From assembly GCA_910574715.1 (NCBI GenBank), contig CAJTCH010000048.1, positions 1 to 36,092 of the forward strand: a stretch of 36,092 nucleotides of DNA. The letters run 5' to 3'. The DNA comes from Lachnospiraceae bacterium (lineage in GTDB: Bacteria > Bacillota > Clostridia > Lachnospirales > Lachnospiraceae). Every line of letters begins with the position of its first letter. Position 1 is the first letter of the stretch. A program made the position numbers and the translations under genes. Below are positions 24,674 through 33,705 of the stretch, in pieces. The notes under the pieces are model-generated. The model was not told the DNA's origin, ran no database searches, and worked only from the letters and a program-made list of their open reading frames with translations.

Positions 24674-25363
24674 ATGAGCAGAAGGGTATTGGTTGTAGAT
24701 GATGAAAAACTAATCGTGAAAGGAATTCGTTTCAGCTTGGAGCAGGATGGGATGAAGGTTGACTGTGCTTATGACGGAGAAGAGGCGCTGAAGCTGGCGA
24801 AAGAGAATGCCTATGATCTGATCTTGTTAGATATTATGCTTCCTAAGAATGACGGCTTTGAGGTGTGTCAGCAGATACGGGAATTCTCCGACGTACCGAT
24901 CGTGATGCTGACGGCCAGGAATGACGATATGGATAAGATCCTTGGTCTGGAGTACGGCGCGGATGATTACATAACGAAGCCCTTCAACATCCTGGAGGTA
25001 AAGGCGCGGATCAAGGCGATCATGCGGCGTACCGGCAAGCGGGATCAGAATCAGGTCAACGATAAGATGATCATCAAGGGCAGCATGCGGATCGACTGTG
25101 AGAGCAGGCGGGTCATGATCGATGACAAAGAGGTGAATCTTACGGCGAAGGAATTCGATCTCTTAGAGCTCCTTGCCATGAATCCGAATAAGGTGTACAG
25201 CCGTGAGAATCTGCTGAACATTGTGTGGGGTTATGAATATCCCGGCGACGCGAGAACGGTAGACGTACATATCCGAAGGCTGAGAGAAAAGGTTGAGACG
25301 AATCCAAGCGATCCGAAATACGTCTATACAAAATGGGGAGTTGGTTATTATTTCAGGGGTTAA
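24674..25363 (+). CDS. OmpR/PhoB-family response regulator
   Basis: The 229-residue protein has an N-terminal receiver with D9/D10 acidic pocket, phosphoacceptor D53 (LILLDIML) and the lysine in YITKPF, then a C-terminal winged-helix OmpR domain (about 130-229, ending YVYTKWGVGYYF). It is closest in style to WalR/PhoP/ResD regulators. It lies 28 bp after comEA and overlaps the sensor kinase frame. GAGGGAGAGAG precedes the ATG. Targets are unknown; the neighbours suggest competence, envelope or sporulation genes. Confidence 0.92.
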   Translation: MSRRVLVVDDEKLIVKGIRFSLEQDGMKVDCAYDGEEALKLAKENAYDLILLDIMLPKNDGFEVCQQIREFSDVPIVMLTARNDDMDKILGLEYGADDYITKPFNILEVKARIKAIMRRTGKRDQNQVNDKMIIKGSMRIDCESRRVMIDDKEVNLTAKEFDLLELLAMNPNKVYSRENLLNIVWGYEYPGDARTVDVHIRRLREKVETNPSDPKYVYTKWGVGYYFRG

Positions 25364-26786
25364 GAGATATCTGAAATGGGGTATATGGAAGAGCCTTCGC
25401 GCCCGGATCGTCCTCCTGGTCATACTGGCGGGGACGATTCCGGCGCTTGTTTTAAGGGGAGTAGTCTTAAGCAGTTTCGAGAAAAGAGAAGTGGAGGTTC
25501 GGACTGCAGAGATACAGAATCAGTGTACAATTCTATGTAACCAGTTAAGTGATGTGAATTATATTACTGGCGATATGTCTGAGGTGTTAAAGTCAGAGCT
25601 GGTCCAGATGTCTAATATCTACAATGGACGGGTTCTGGTTATAGATCATGATTTTCGCATTCAGGAAGATACGTACGATATGGACAAGGGTAAGACGATC
25701 GTATCTGAAGATGTGATCCGGTGCTTTAAGGGTAAAGGCACCAGTAATTATGATGCAAAGAATCGTTATATCGAGGTTACTTCTCCAATCTATGACAAGG
25801 GAACAGAGAAAGCGGTAGGTGTGATGCTGATCAGCGTATCTACGGATATGATCTCTGACAGTGTGGAGATTCTGGACGACAGAGTGATCGCCGTGTGCCT
25901 TACCATCGGGATGGTGGCTGTGATACTGGCGTTCTCCGCGGGATTCGTTATGACGAGGCCGTTCCGCAGGATCAGTGATTCTATAGCGGCCGTGACGGAA
26001 GGCTATGAGGACGATTATCTTCATGAGAAGGCCTATACAGAAACTATGCTGATATCGGATGCATTTAACAAGATGCTTGGCAGGATGAAAGTGCTGAATG
26101 ATTCTCGTAATGAGTTCGTATCCAACGTGTCGCATGAGCTTAAGACGCCGCTGACTTCTATGAAGGTGCTGGCAGATTCGCTGTTGATCCAGGAGGATGT
26201 GCCGGCTGAGTTATATAAGGAATTCATGGGAGATCTGTCGGAGGAGATAGAGCGGGAGAATAAGATCATCAACGACCTTCTGTCTCTGGTCAAGATGGAC
26301 AAGACGGCGAACACGCTGAATATTAAGTCTGAGAATATGAATACGCTGATCGAGAAGATCTTAAAGAGGCTCCGCCCGATTGCGGCGACACGCAATATCG
26401 AATTGGTGTTTGAGAGCTTCCGGCCGGTAACTGCGGAGGTGGATGAGATGAAGCTGTCTCTTGCCATCACGAATCTGGTAGAGAATGCTATCAAGTATAA
26501 TAAGGAGAACGGATGGGTTCATGTGTCCTTGAATGCAGATCATAAGAACTGCCATATTGAGGTGGCAGATTCCGGGATCGGAATTCCGCAGGAGGCAGTG
26601 GAGCATGTGTTCGAGAGGTTCTATCGTGTGGACAAGTCTCACTCCAGGGAGATCGGCGGGACCGGGCTTGGCCTTGCCATTGCAAGGAGCGCGGTGGTCA
26701 TGCACCGCGGGGCGATCAGGGTATACAGCCAGGTGGGGGCAGGAACTACATTTACCGTGCGTATTCCTCTGATATACGTTTCATAG
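25293..26786 (+). CDS. Sensor histidine kinase, HAMP plus HisKA plus HATPase
   Basis: The membrane histidine kinase pairs with the preceding regulator. It has TM1 at about residues 38-58, an extracellular sensor of about 140 residues, TM2 at about 203-223, and HAMP. The HisKA box SHELKTPLTS has its phospho-histidine near residue 281, and the ATP-binding motifs are ITNLVENAIKYN, VADSGIGIP, FYRVDKSHS and GTGLGLAI. Everything needed for activity is present. The exact start is uncertain. The frame opens at 25293 inside the regulator gene, but a start near the regulator stop (about 25341-25370) is more likely, and no clear ribosome site decides it. The signal is unknown. Confidence 0.9.
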   Translation: MRRIQAIRNTSIQNGELVIISGVKRYLKWGIWKSLRARIVLLVILAGTIPALVLRGVVLSSFEKREVEVRTAEIQNQCTILCNQLSDVNYITGDMSEVLKSELVQMSNIYNGRVLVIDHDFRIQEDTYDMDKGKTIVSEDVIRCFKGKGTSNYDAKNRYIEVTSPIYDKGTEKAVGVMLISVSTDMISDSVEILDDRVIAVCLTIGMVAVILAFSAGFVMTRPFRRISDSIAAVTEGYEDDYLHEKAYTETMLISDAFNKMLGRMKVLNDSRNEFVSNVSHELKTPLTSMKVLADSLLIQEDVPAELYKEFMGDLSEEIERENKIINDLLSLVKMDKTANTLNIKSENMNTLIEKILKRLRPIAATRNIELVFESFRPVTAEVDEMKLSLAITNLVENAIKYNKENGWVHVSLNADHKNCHIEVADSGIGIPQEAVEHVFERFYRVDKSHSREIGGTGLGLAIARSAVVMHRGAIRVYSQVGAGTTFTVRIPLIYVS

Positions 26787-26816
26787 AGGGAACTTTACAG
26801 GACTGGGGGAAGGCAA

Positions 26817-27764
26817 ATGCGAAGTATTCTTAATAGGAGATATTGCCTGACGGCGCGGGGCGTGTGTCTGATCATGTGTCTGCTGCTCATCGGCGGATGC
26901 GGGAGAGGCAAGGGTTCCGGTCCGGGAAAGGGCGGCACATTCGTTTATTATGTGAATACAGAGGGAACGGATCTGGTGAAGAAGAGTTATCAGATAGAAG
27001 ATGTTACGATAGAGAAATCCATTGGAGATATGCTGAAAACTATGCAGAAGGAGCCGGATTCGATCGATTATAAGAGTGTATTTCCGAAAGGGATCCGAGT
27101 TCAGAGCTGGGTGCTGACCGAGGAATCTATTCTGGATATCCATTTTAACAGTAAGTATGCAGGCATGAAGCCGGAGGAGGAGCTGCTTCTTCGGGCAGGA
27201 GTCGTACAATCGCTGGCACAGATCCATGGGGTGGATTATATAGATTTTTATATAGAGGATGAGCCGCTCGTGGACAGTGTGGGAGAGGCGATCGGATATA
27301 TGAACGCGGAGAATTTCCTTCAGTACAAAGGATCCTCGTTACATTTGTACCAACTGGGGAATCTGAAGCTGTATTTCGCAAATGACAAGGGCGACAGGCT
27401 GGTACAGAGAGAAGTGAGTATCCGGTACAACAGCAATATGTCCATCGAGAGACTGATCGTGGACCAGTTGATCAAGGGATCTTCCGCGGAAGGCATCGGG
27501 CCGGTGATGCCGCCGGAGACGAAGGTGATCGGGGTGTCGGTGAAGGACAGCGTCTGTTATGTGAATCTGGATGAAGGATTCTTGAACAACACATATGTCA
27601 CGGATCCAAGGATTACGGTCTATGCGATCGTGAATTCGATCGTCGACGGAGGAGCGTCCAGCCAGGTGCAGATCTCGGTGAACGGGGATTCTAATATCAA
27701 ATATATGGGAAGCGTGGATCTAAGCAAGCCGCTGTCGAGGGACTTGGATCTGGTAGGAGAGTGA
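26817..27764 (+). CDS. GerMN-domain lipoprotein
   Basis: The 315-residue protein has an N-terminal lipoprotein signal (LLLIGGC) and two GerMN (sporulation/germination) domains, roughly 40-180 and 185-310. The second holds VSVKDSVCYVNLDEGFLNN, typical of the fold. GerM in Bacillus is needed in sporulation and germination; related proteins attach to the envelope. GGGGGAAGG precedes the ATG. It lies between the histidine kinase (30 bp upstream) and comEC (3 bp downstream), so it is probably in one transcript with both. Confidence 0.85.
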   Translation: MRSILNRRYCLTARGVCLIMCLLLIGGCGRGKGSGPGKGGTFVYYVNTEGTDLVKKSYQIEDVTIEKSIGDMLKTMQKEPDSIDYKSVFPKGIRVQSWVLTEESILDIHFNSKYAGMKPEEELLLRAGVVQSLAQIHGVDYIDFYIEDEPLVDSVGEAIGYMNAENFLQYKGSSLHLYQLGNLKLYFANDKGDRLVQREVSIRYNSNMSIERLIVDQLIKGSSAEGIGPVMPPETKVIGVSVKDSVCYVNLDEGFLNNTYVTDPRITVYAIVNSIVDGGASSQVQISVNGDSNIKYMGSVDLSKPLSRDLDLVGE

Positions 27765-27767
27765 AAC

Positions 27768-30311
27768 GTGAAAGACAGACCGTTAATGTATACCTGTCTG
27801 GTAATATTGGTGTTGATAATGCTGGCGGTCACATGCGGGAGGGAGAAGCTTGTCAGGGAGCTTCGTCCTTCGCCGCTTGAGTCGGCGGCACCGCCGGGAG
27901 GTGCGGTCGTACTGCAGGGGCAGGTGTACCAGACAGAACAAAGATCAGATTATCAGAGATTATATCTAAAGGACAATTCTATTCAATATCAGGAACAGAC
28001 AGTTCAAGAATCAAGGATTATCATCTATACAGATTCCAACTTACAGTTTCATATGGGGAATAAGATAAAGGTCAGGGGAGAGGTCTCTTTTTTTGAAAAC
28101 GCGAGGAATCCAGGAAACTTTGACCAGAAGCGTTATTATCAGATCAGGGATATCCACGGGATGGTATGGGCAGAGGAGATTGCTCTGTTGGATGCTGGCG
28201 TGTGGAGATGGCGTTCGAAGCTTGCTGAATTTCGCAGACGGTGGCAGGAGACGCTCGTATCGGCTCTGGGAGTAGAGGACGGGACCGCTATGGGGGCAAT
28301 GATGCTTGGAGAGAAATCGGAGATGGATCAGGAGCTGAAGATGCTTTATCAGGTTAATGGGATCGGGCATATATTGGCGATCTCGGGGCTGCATCTATCC
28401 TTTATAGGGATTGGGATGTATAAGATACTGCGGAGGATTACGGGGTCTTATCCGGTTGGAGGGGCGTTTGGTATTTTATTTCTGGCGCTGTATATTCTTA
28501 TGGTCGGGCTTACCGTGTCTGCGGTGCGGGCGCTTACGATGTTTCTCTTCCGGGTGGGAGCGGATATGGCGGGGCGGCATTATGATGCGCCGACAGCGCT
28601 TTCTGCGGCGGCGGTTGCGGTGTTAGTGTGGCGGCCGCTCAGTCTGTATGACGGCGGATTCTGGCTGTCCTTTGGGGCGGTGCTTGCGGTTCTTACTGTG
28701 GTGCAGGTGGTGCAGGAAGAAATATCTGTGTACACATTACATAACAATGGACAACAGGTGGGGACAAGGACGCAGCAGAGTTCCTTGAAGCAGAATAAGA
28801 AAGACGGTCCTTGGCCTGTATATTTAAGGAGATTTTGGGAATATGTAGGGCAGGTGATTTTACAGGGGTTGACGGCCAGCATCGGTATCAATCTGGTTAT
28901 TCTTCCGATTCTGCTCTATTATTTCTTTGAATTTCCGATGTATTCTTTTGTCCTGAATCTTTTTGTGATCCCATTGATGTCCGTGTTGCTGTTTTTGGGG
29001 ATGGCGGGAAGCCTGCTGGCATTGTGGCTTCCCTCGGTATCTTCCTTTCTATTTTGGGTATGCGGAAAGATTCTATGCTTCTATCAGATGAGCTGCAAGG
29101 TAGCGCTTCATCTTCCGGGAGCGAGGCTTGTGGCCGGAAGGCCTGAGATGTGGCAGATTGCGGTATATTATGTATTTTTGTTTTTAGGATTGATTCTGCT
29201 GAGGTATATCGCATCAATGAAGGAACAGGATAAGCAAGGGGAGGAAAGGGGTCAAGACTATCAGGGGTATGGAAAGGATCGAAGGTTCATACAATCTAAC
29301 AGAGTGGATAAATCCATTAGTTTTAATAACAGAATGAGTGGAAGAGCAGGCAGGAGTGCGTGGAAAGGGTGGCCTGTGGTTTTTCTGTGGACAGTGGGAG
29401 TTATTATTTTAACGACTCATTTTGGAGAGTCAGGGAAACTTACGATAGCGGTCTTGGATGTGGGGCAGGGAGACGGGATTTTCATGAAAGGACCGGAGGG
29501 CGGCACCTATCTGGTGGATGGCGGGAGCAGTGATGTAAAAAAGGTGGGACAATACAGGCTGGAGCCATTCCTGAAATCCCAAGGAGTCGGGGTGCTTGAT
29601 TATGTACTGATCTCCCATGGCGACGGCGATCACAGGAACGGTGTAGAAGAGCTGATTGAGAGACAGGATATCGGAGTGAAGATCCGGACGCTGGTGTTGC
29701 CGGTGCAGGAGGCGTGGGATGAGGCTTTGGCAGGTCTGGCAAAGAAAGCAAAAGATTATGGAATCCGTGTGGTTGTGATAGAGCCTGGACAGAATATCCG
29801 GGAAGGGGAAATGGCAATTACGTGTATACAGCCGGGGAATCTGGGAATAAAATCAGAGAACGCCGGATTGCGGAAGGAAAATACTGTGCCGGAGACAGGC
29901 AGTATAATACCTGTGACCGAGAAACTGGAATCGGGTAACGAGGCATCTATGGTATTGGCTGTACAGTATGGGAAGTTTGATATGCTTTTGACCGGGGACG
30001 TAGAGGGAGAAGGAGAAAAACAGCTTACACAGCAATTAGAAGAGAGCTATCCAGATTGTACGTGGGAAGTTCTTAAAGTAGCGCATCATGGCTCTAAGAA
30101 TTCGTCAACAGAAGAAGTTCTTCAACAGATTCAGCCAGCTTATGCGTTCATTTCCGCAGGACAAGAGAATCGGTATGCGCATCCGCATCAGGAAACGATA
30201 GAGAGACTTGCAGACGTTGGCTGTAAAATCTATTCTACGCAGGAAAATGGGGCGATTATAGTGGAGGTGGAGGATGGGGAATTATCAAGAATGGAGAAAT
30301 GGCAAAGATAG
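27768..30311 (+). CDS. comEC: ComEC/Rec2 DNA-uptake channel protein
   Basis: The 847-residue protein has an N-terminal TM and OB-like region (DUF4131), a multi-helix Competence domain (about 190-480, with GIGHILAISGLHLSFIGIG), and a C-terminal metallo-beta-lactamase domain (about 555-847). Nuclease-like metal motifs are intact: DVGQGDG, SHGDGDHRNGVEE, LLTGDVEGEGE and KVAHHGSKNSST. It should form the inner-membrane channel for single-stranded DNA and degrade the other strand. The start is GTG 27768, with GGAGAG upstream. Two hydrophilic linkers (about 325-350 and about 485-530) are longer than usual. The gene is complete, so transformation ability depends on other genes not in view. Confidence 0.92.
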   Translation: MKDRPLMYTCLVILVLIMLAVTCGREKLVRELRPSPLESAAPPGGAVVLQGQVYQTEQRSDYQRLYLKDNSIQYQEQTVQESRIIIYTDSNLQFHMGNKIKVRGEVSFFENARNPGNFDQKRYYQIRDIHGMVWAEEIALLDAGVWRWRSKLAEFRRRWQETLVSALGVEDGTAMGAMMLGEKSEMDQELKMLYQVNGIGHILAISGLHLSFIGIGMYKILRRITGSYPVGGAFGILFLALYILMVGLTVSAVRALTMFLFRVGADMAGRHYDAPTALSAAAVAVLVWRPLSLYDGGFWLSFGAVLAVLTVVQVVQEEISVYTLHNNGQQVGTRTQQSSLKQNKKDGPWPVYLRRFWEYVGQVILQGLTASIGINLVILPILLYYFFEFPMYSFVLNLFVIPLMSVLLFLGMAGSLLALWLPSVSSFLFWVCGKILCFYQMSCKVALHLPGARLVAGRPEMWQIAVYYVFLFLGLILLRYIASMKEQDKQGEERGQDYQGYGKDRRFIQSNRVDKSISFNNRMSGRAGRSAWKGWPVVFLWTVGVIILTTHFGESGKLTIAVLDVGQGDGIFMKGPEGGTYLVDGGSSDVKKVGQYRLEPFLKSQGVGVLDYVLISHGDGDHRNGVEELIERQDIGVKIRTLVLPVQEAWDEALAGLAKKAKDYGIRVVVIEPGQNIREGEMAITCIQPGNLGIKSENAGLRKENTVPETGSIIPVTEKLESGNEASMVLAVQYGKFDMLLTGDVEGEGEKQLTQQLEESYPDCTWEVLKVAHHGSKNSSTEEVLQQIQPAYAFISAGQENRYAHPHQETIERLADVGCKIYSTQENGAIIVEVEDGELSRMEKWQR

Positions 30312-30409
30312 ATTGAAAAAGGGATACTATGCAATGGAATTTCTATGGAAATGCCGTTGCTTAGTTGCTATAATGTAAATAATAAACTAAGGCAGGAAAC
30401 GGATTAAGG

Positions 30410-32125
30410 ATGGTGGAAGGAGCGTGGAAAGAGATGGAGATGCGAAAGAAGAAACTTCCTATTGGAATTGAAAATTTTGAAAAATTACGTTTAGAGAATT
30501 TTTATTATATTGATAAAACAGGACTCATCAGGGAACTTCTTAACAACTGGGGAGAGGTGAATCTGTTCACTCGCCCCAGGAGATTTGGGAAAACTCTGAA
30601 TATGAGCATGCTGGAAAACTTTTTCTCATTGGATGAAGATAAGAGTATTTTTGATGGACTGGAGATTTCAAAAGAGACTGCGCTTTGTGAAGAATATATG
30701 GGAAAATATCCAGTTGTATCCATATCCTTAAAAGGGATTGATGCATGGTCTTATGAGACGGCATATCAGATGGCAGTCCGGGTTATCATAGACGCAGCGG
30801 CAAAATTTTATTTCCTTTTGGACAGTGAAAAATTAAATGCGCATGATAAAGCAGAGTATCAAAAGCTTTTGGATGATACTATGAATGAAGGCATGTTTGG
30901 CAGCAGCCTGAAACTGCTTTCGGGAATGTTGGAGAAACATTATGGTACAAAAGTTATCCTGCTGATTGATGAATATGATGTCCCATTGGCAAAGTCTCAT
31001 GCGAATGGATACTATGATCAGATGATTTCACTGATCCGAAGTCTTCTCGGAGAGGCGCTCAAAACAAACAGCAGTTTGAAACTTGCAGTATTGACGGGCT
31101 GCCTTCGAATTTCAAAGGAGAGTATCTTTACCGGACTTAATAATCTGAAGGTACGTTCTGTTACGGATGTACGGTTTGATGAGTATTTTGGATTTACAGA
31201 TATGGAAGTAAAGACGCTTTTACAATATTATGGGTATCCAGATAGCTATGATGTAGCGAAGAAATGGTATGACGGATACCATTTTGGCAATGTAGATGTA
31301 TATTGTCCATGGGATGTTTTAAATTATTGTGATTCATTATTGGATGATAAGGAGGCGCAGCCGGAGAATTACTGGATCAATACCAGCAGTAACGATGCAG
31401 TGAAGCGTTTTATTCAGGAGTCGGCGAATTATACGACCAAACGGGAGATTGAGAGCCTGATAGCAGGTGAGGTTATTACGAAGGAGATTCACCAGGAGCT
31501 CACATATCCAGAGATTTATCAGACGATAGATAATATCTGGAGCCTGCTCTTTACCACCGGTTATCTGACCCGGCGGGGAAAAGCAGAGGGAAGGCAGATG
31601 AAACTGGCAATTCCTAATCTGGAGATCCGGGATATTTTCGTGACGCAGATTATGGAATTCTTTAGGGAGAACGTCCGGGAAGATGGGGATACGCTGAATT
31701 GTTTCTGTGATGCCCTGCAAAATAAGGATGCAGAGAATGTCGAAAAGATTTTTAATGATTATTTAAGGAAGACCATCAGTATCCGTGATACAGCTGTAAG
31801 AACGGGAATGAAAGAAAATTTTTATCATGGTGTTCTGCTTGGAATTTTAAGCGTGAAAAATCGGTGGGGAATTTCTTCTAACCGGGAAATGGGAGAAGGA
31901 TATGCGGACATTCTTGCAGAACCGGATACTGGAGATATGGGGATTATCATAGAAGTAAAATATGCACATGACGGAGATTTGGACGAGGCATGTAAGGAGG
32001 CGTTGAAACAGATTGAGTATACTAGATATGAGGATGATCTATCTGATGACGGAGTAGAGAACATCCTGAAATATGGGATTGCATGTTATAAGAAGCGGTG
32101 CAGAGTTATGCTCGCAGAAAAATAA
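30410..32125 (+). CDS. AAA-ATPase-like protein with C-terminal PD-(D/E)XK nuclease domain
   Basis: The 571-residue full-length member of the 'AAA-ATPase-like / DUF1703' family has Walker A TRPRRFGKT (about 54-62), Walker B VILLIDEYD (about 182-190), and a C-terminal PD-(D/E)XK core with the Asp in YADI and EVK in IIIEVKYA (about 512-519). These proteins are numerous in gut anaerobes and look like mobile or defence-related genes; no function is proven. An extended -10 (TGCTATAAT) lies near 30365, and translation may start at 30410, 30434 or 30440, since purine-rich sites precede each. A strong terminator follows. GC content is lower than in the core, and it is a paralogue of the deleted gene at 919-1476. 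Confidence 0.85.
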   Translation: MVEGAWKEMEMRKKKLPIGIENFEKLRLENFYYIDKTGLIRELLNNWGEVNLFTRPRRFGKTLNMSMLENFFSLDEDKSIFDGLEISKETALCEEYMGKYPVVSISLKGIDAWSYETAYQMAVRVIIDAAAKFYFLLDSEKLNAHDKAEYQKLLDDTMNEGMFGSSLKLLSGMLEKHYGTKVILLIDEYDVPLAKSHANGYYDQMISLIRSLLGEALKTNSSLKLAVLTGCLRISKESIFTGLNNLKVRSVTDVRFDEYFGFTDMEVKTLLQYYGYPDSYDVAKKWYDGYHFGNVDVYCPWDVLNYCDSLLDDKEAQPENYWINTSSNDAVKRFIQESANYTTKREIESLIAGEVITKEIHQELTYPEIYQTIDNIWSLLFTTGYLTRRGKAEGRQMKLAIPNLEIRDIFVTQIMEFFRENVREDGDTLNCFCDALQNKDAENVEKIFNDYLRKTISIRDTAVRTGMKENFYHGVLLGILSVKNRWGISSNREMGEGYADILAEPDTGDMGIIIEVKYAHDGDLDEACKEALKQIEYTRYEDDLSDDGVENILKYGIACYKKRCRVMLAEK

Positions 32126-32145
32126 TTAAAAAATAGAGGTAACTG

Positions 32146-32179
32146 AAAGCTCTGGAGCAAGTATGTTTCAGAGCTTTTT
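32146..32179 (+). terminator. Terminator of the AAA-ATPase gene
   Basis: A 9-bp stem (AAAGCTCTG / CAGAGCTTT) with a 14-nt loop ends in a T run. It is the counterpart of the hairpin at 886-919, with base-pair-preserving differences in the stem. Confidence 0.85.
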
Positions 32180-32382
32180 CATGCCGTTGTGTATGGAGAA
32201 TGGAAATCTTTATTATGGAAGGAGCATTACTTTCTAATAGCATGCCTGTCGATGCGCAGACGGCACCATCAGTTGTTATGCAGGGATCCATATCCTGTAT
32301 GGAGCGCGGGCTGAGAAATCAGCATAGCGGATTTCCACTGATAGACAGAGGTTTTGTCTGTCTTTGTAAGCTGATAATATAA

Positions 32383-32724
32383 AGCAGGAAAATCCTGTCA
32401 GGTAAGGTTTAGCCAACCGCCTGTACCGAGTCCTTGGAGTCGAAGCGGTAACGTCAGATATGTCTCCCTGAAAAGGGTATGGAAACCAAACCGAAGGAAT
32501 GAGGCAGGAATCTAAATGGGCAGCAGGAAGTCCGATACACTCATAGTACCATAGAAACTGCCGATCACAGTGGAGGGAAGGGGGGACACATTACAGCTTC
32601 AAGTAAATCAAGGTCATGCAGACAAGGGAGAGCTGAGGACATGGTGAATGAATTACTTGGAATAAAGTACAATATCGCAAAAGCGAACGCAACGGACAGG
32701 AAAGTTCAAAATGTACATTAAGCA
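32383..32724 (+). other. Probable remnant of a group II intron (5' part and start of the maturase leader)
   Basis: About 340 bp without a full gene, rich in local hairpins (CAGGA..TCCTG at 32383-32395; ACCGC..GCGGT; CCCTGAAAAGGG). The stretch around 32528-32585, including GTCCGATACACTCATAGTACC-like sequence and then GTGGAGGGAAGGGGG, looks like domain I and the ORF leader of bacterial group II introns as I remember them. A short open frame follows (about 32594-32721, SCRQGRAEDMVNELLGIKYN) without an ATG start, and it stops before any reverse transcriptase motif. No domain V is seen. I judge it a 5' fragment left by deletion. Confidence 0.45.
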
Positions 32725-32780
32725 GATTTTCGATTTGCTGAACTGTTTTCTGAGTTGTGTGCGGAATATGCTTGTGCCCC

Positions 32781-32809
32781 TTGACACAATATATATCATG
32801 ATATATATT
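32781..32809 (+). promoter_or_regulatory. vapBC promoter with perfect palindromic operator
   Basis: TTGACA (32781-32786), a 17-nt spacer, and TATATT (32804-32809). Positions 32788-32809 form a perfect 22-bp AT-rich palindrome that fills the spacer and -10. It is well placed for autorepression by the VapBC complex. Confidence 0.8.
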
Positions 32810-32832
32810 AAGGGCATAGGAGGTGTATTGCT

Positions 32833-33063
32833 ATGATGACTGCGAAGTTATTTGAAAATGGCAGGAGCCAGGCGGTCCGATTGCCAAAAGAGTGCCGTTT
32901 TTCAGGAAATGAAGTGGCAGTCAGCAAGATGGGGGATATTGTCATCTTGATGCCAAAGGACAACAAGTGGTCCGGATTTCTGAACAGCCTTGAGCTCTTT
33001 TCGGATGATTTTATGTCCGATGGCCGGGAACAGCCTGCCGTGCAGGAGCGTGAATCGCTATGA
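32833..33063 (+). CDS. vapB: VapB/MazE-like antitoxin
   Basis: The 76-residue AbrB/SpoVT-fold antitoxin has the swapped-hairpin DNA-binding half at about residues 1-50 (AKLFENGRSQAVRLPKECRF, then a GDIVILMP strand), followed by an acidic C-terminal tail that should wrap the toxin. It represses its own operon through the palindrome just upstream. AGGAGGTG precedes the ATG, and a second ATG follows at once. The stop overlaps the toxin start (ATGA), as is normal for vapBC. Confidence 0.9.
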   Translation: MMTAKLFENGRSQAVRLPKECRFSGNEVAVSKMGDIVILMPKDNKWSGFLNSLELFSDDFMSDGREQPAVQERESL

Positions 33064-33464
33064 AATATATGTTGGATACGAATATTTGCATTTATACGAT
33101 CAAACAGAAACCGGAGGCAGTGATCAGGAATTTTCTGAAGCGTGACCCAGATGAAATATGCATCTCTGCAATTACTTACGCGGAGCTGATGCACGGTGTT
33201 GAGAAGAGCCAGGCCAGGGAAAGAAACCGTGCGGCCCTTACCATGTTCCTTTCTGCCATTTCCATTCTGGAATTTGATCACTATGCGGCAGAGGAATACG
33301 GCAGGGTCAGGGCAGAACTTGAAAGAAAAGGGACTCCAATCGGTCCGATGGACATGCTGATCGCTGGACATGCAAGATCGGAAGGTCTGATTCTGGCCAC
33401 AAATAATACCAGAGAGTTCCTCCGGGTGCAAAAGCTGGAAGTGGAGGACTGGACAATCGAATGA
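33060..33464 (+). CDS. vapC: VapC-type PIN-domain toxin ribonuclease
   Basis: The 134-residue PIN-domain protein has the acidic metal site D6 (MLDTN), E42 (TYAELMHG) and D98 (GPMDMLIAGHA), with the fourth position in TNNTREF, which is usual for tRNA(fMet)-type VapC. VapC enzymes cut RNA, often initiator tRNA, and stop translation when freed from VapB. All residues are intact and the gene appears functional. It lies in accessory DNA beside the intron remnant and broken genes, consistent with a mobile or stabilising module. Confidence 0.92.
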   Translation: MKYMLDTNICIYTIKQKPEAVIRNFLKRDPDEICISAITYAELMHGVEKSQARERNRAALTMFLSAISILEFDHYAAEEYGRVRAELERKGTPIGPMDMLIAGHARSEGLILATNNTREFLRVQKLEVEDWTIE

Positions 33465-33603
33465 GGTGTGGAAGAAAGCATCTGTCAGAGAAACGCTTTG
33501 TACCTTTATAGGAAATTCCGACCTATTGAGACACAAAGAAAAACATATGTTTACTGAACATCTATTAAGCCCCGGCGGAGATGGGGAGAACGGAGTGATC
33601 ATG

Positions 33604-33705
33604 GCATTAATCTTGAAGTAATAGTGCTTGATATTCGTGTCAGCTGTTCAGATGGCATGGATAGCAAGTGCTTATTACTCAAGAATTAATGCAATGATGT
33701 ACTAG
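33604..33705. repeat. Imperfect inverted-repeat element (MITE-like), related to 4503-4546
   Basis: The arms at 33604-33630 and 33665-33692 are near-complementary over about 27 nt (small indels only) around a 34-nt loop. The right part, 33673-33705, matches 4514-4546 at 28 of 33 bases. The malic enzyme fragment on the minus strand stops within the end of this element. No transposase is encoded. The rest of 33465-33603 holds nothing I recognise. Confidence 0.55.

Noticed and set aside
32200..32382. 60-codon plus-strand frame after the AAA-ATPase terminator
   Set aside because: It has no recognisable domain and poor ribosome context; more likely decayed sequence beside the intron remnant.
32808..33602. 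264-codon minus-strand frame over vapBC
   Set aside because: The plus-strand toxin-antitoxin pair has intact motifs, promoter and coupling; the antisense frame shows no recognisable domain.
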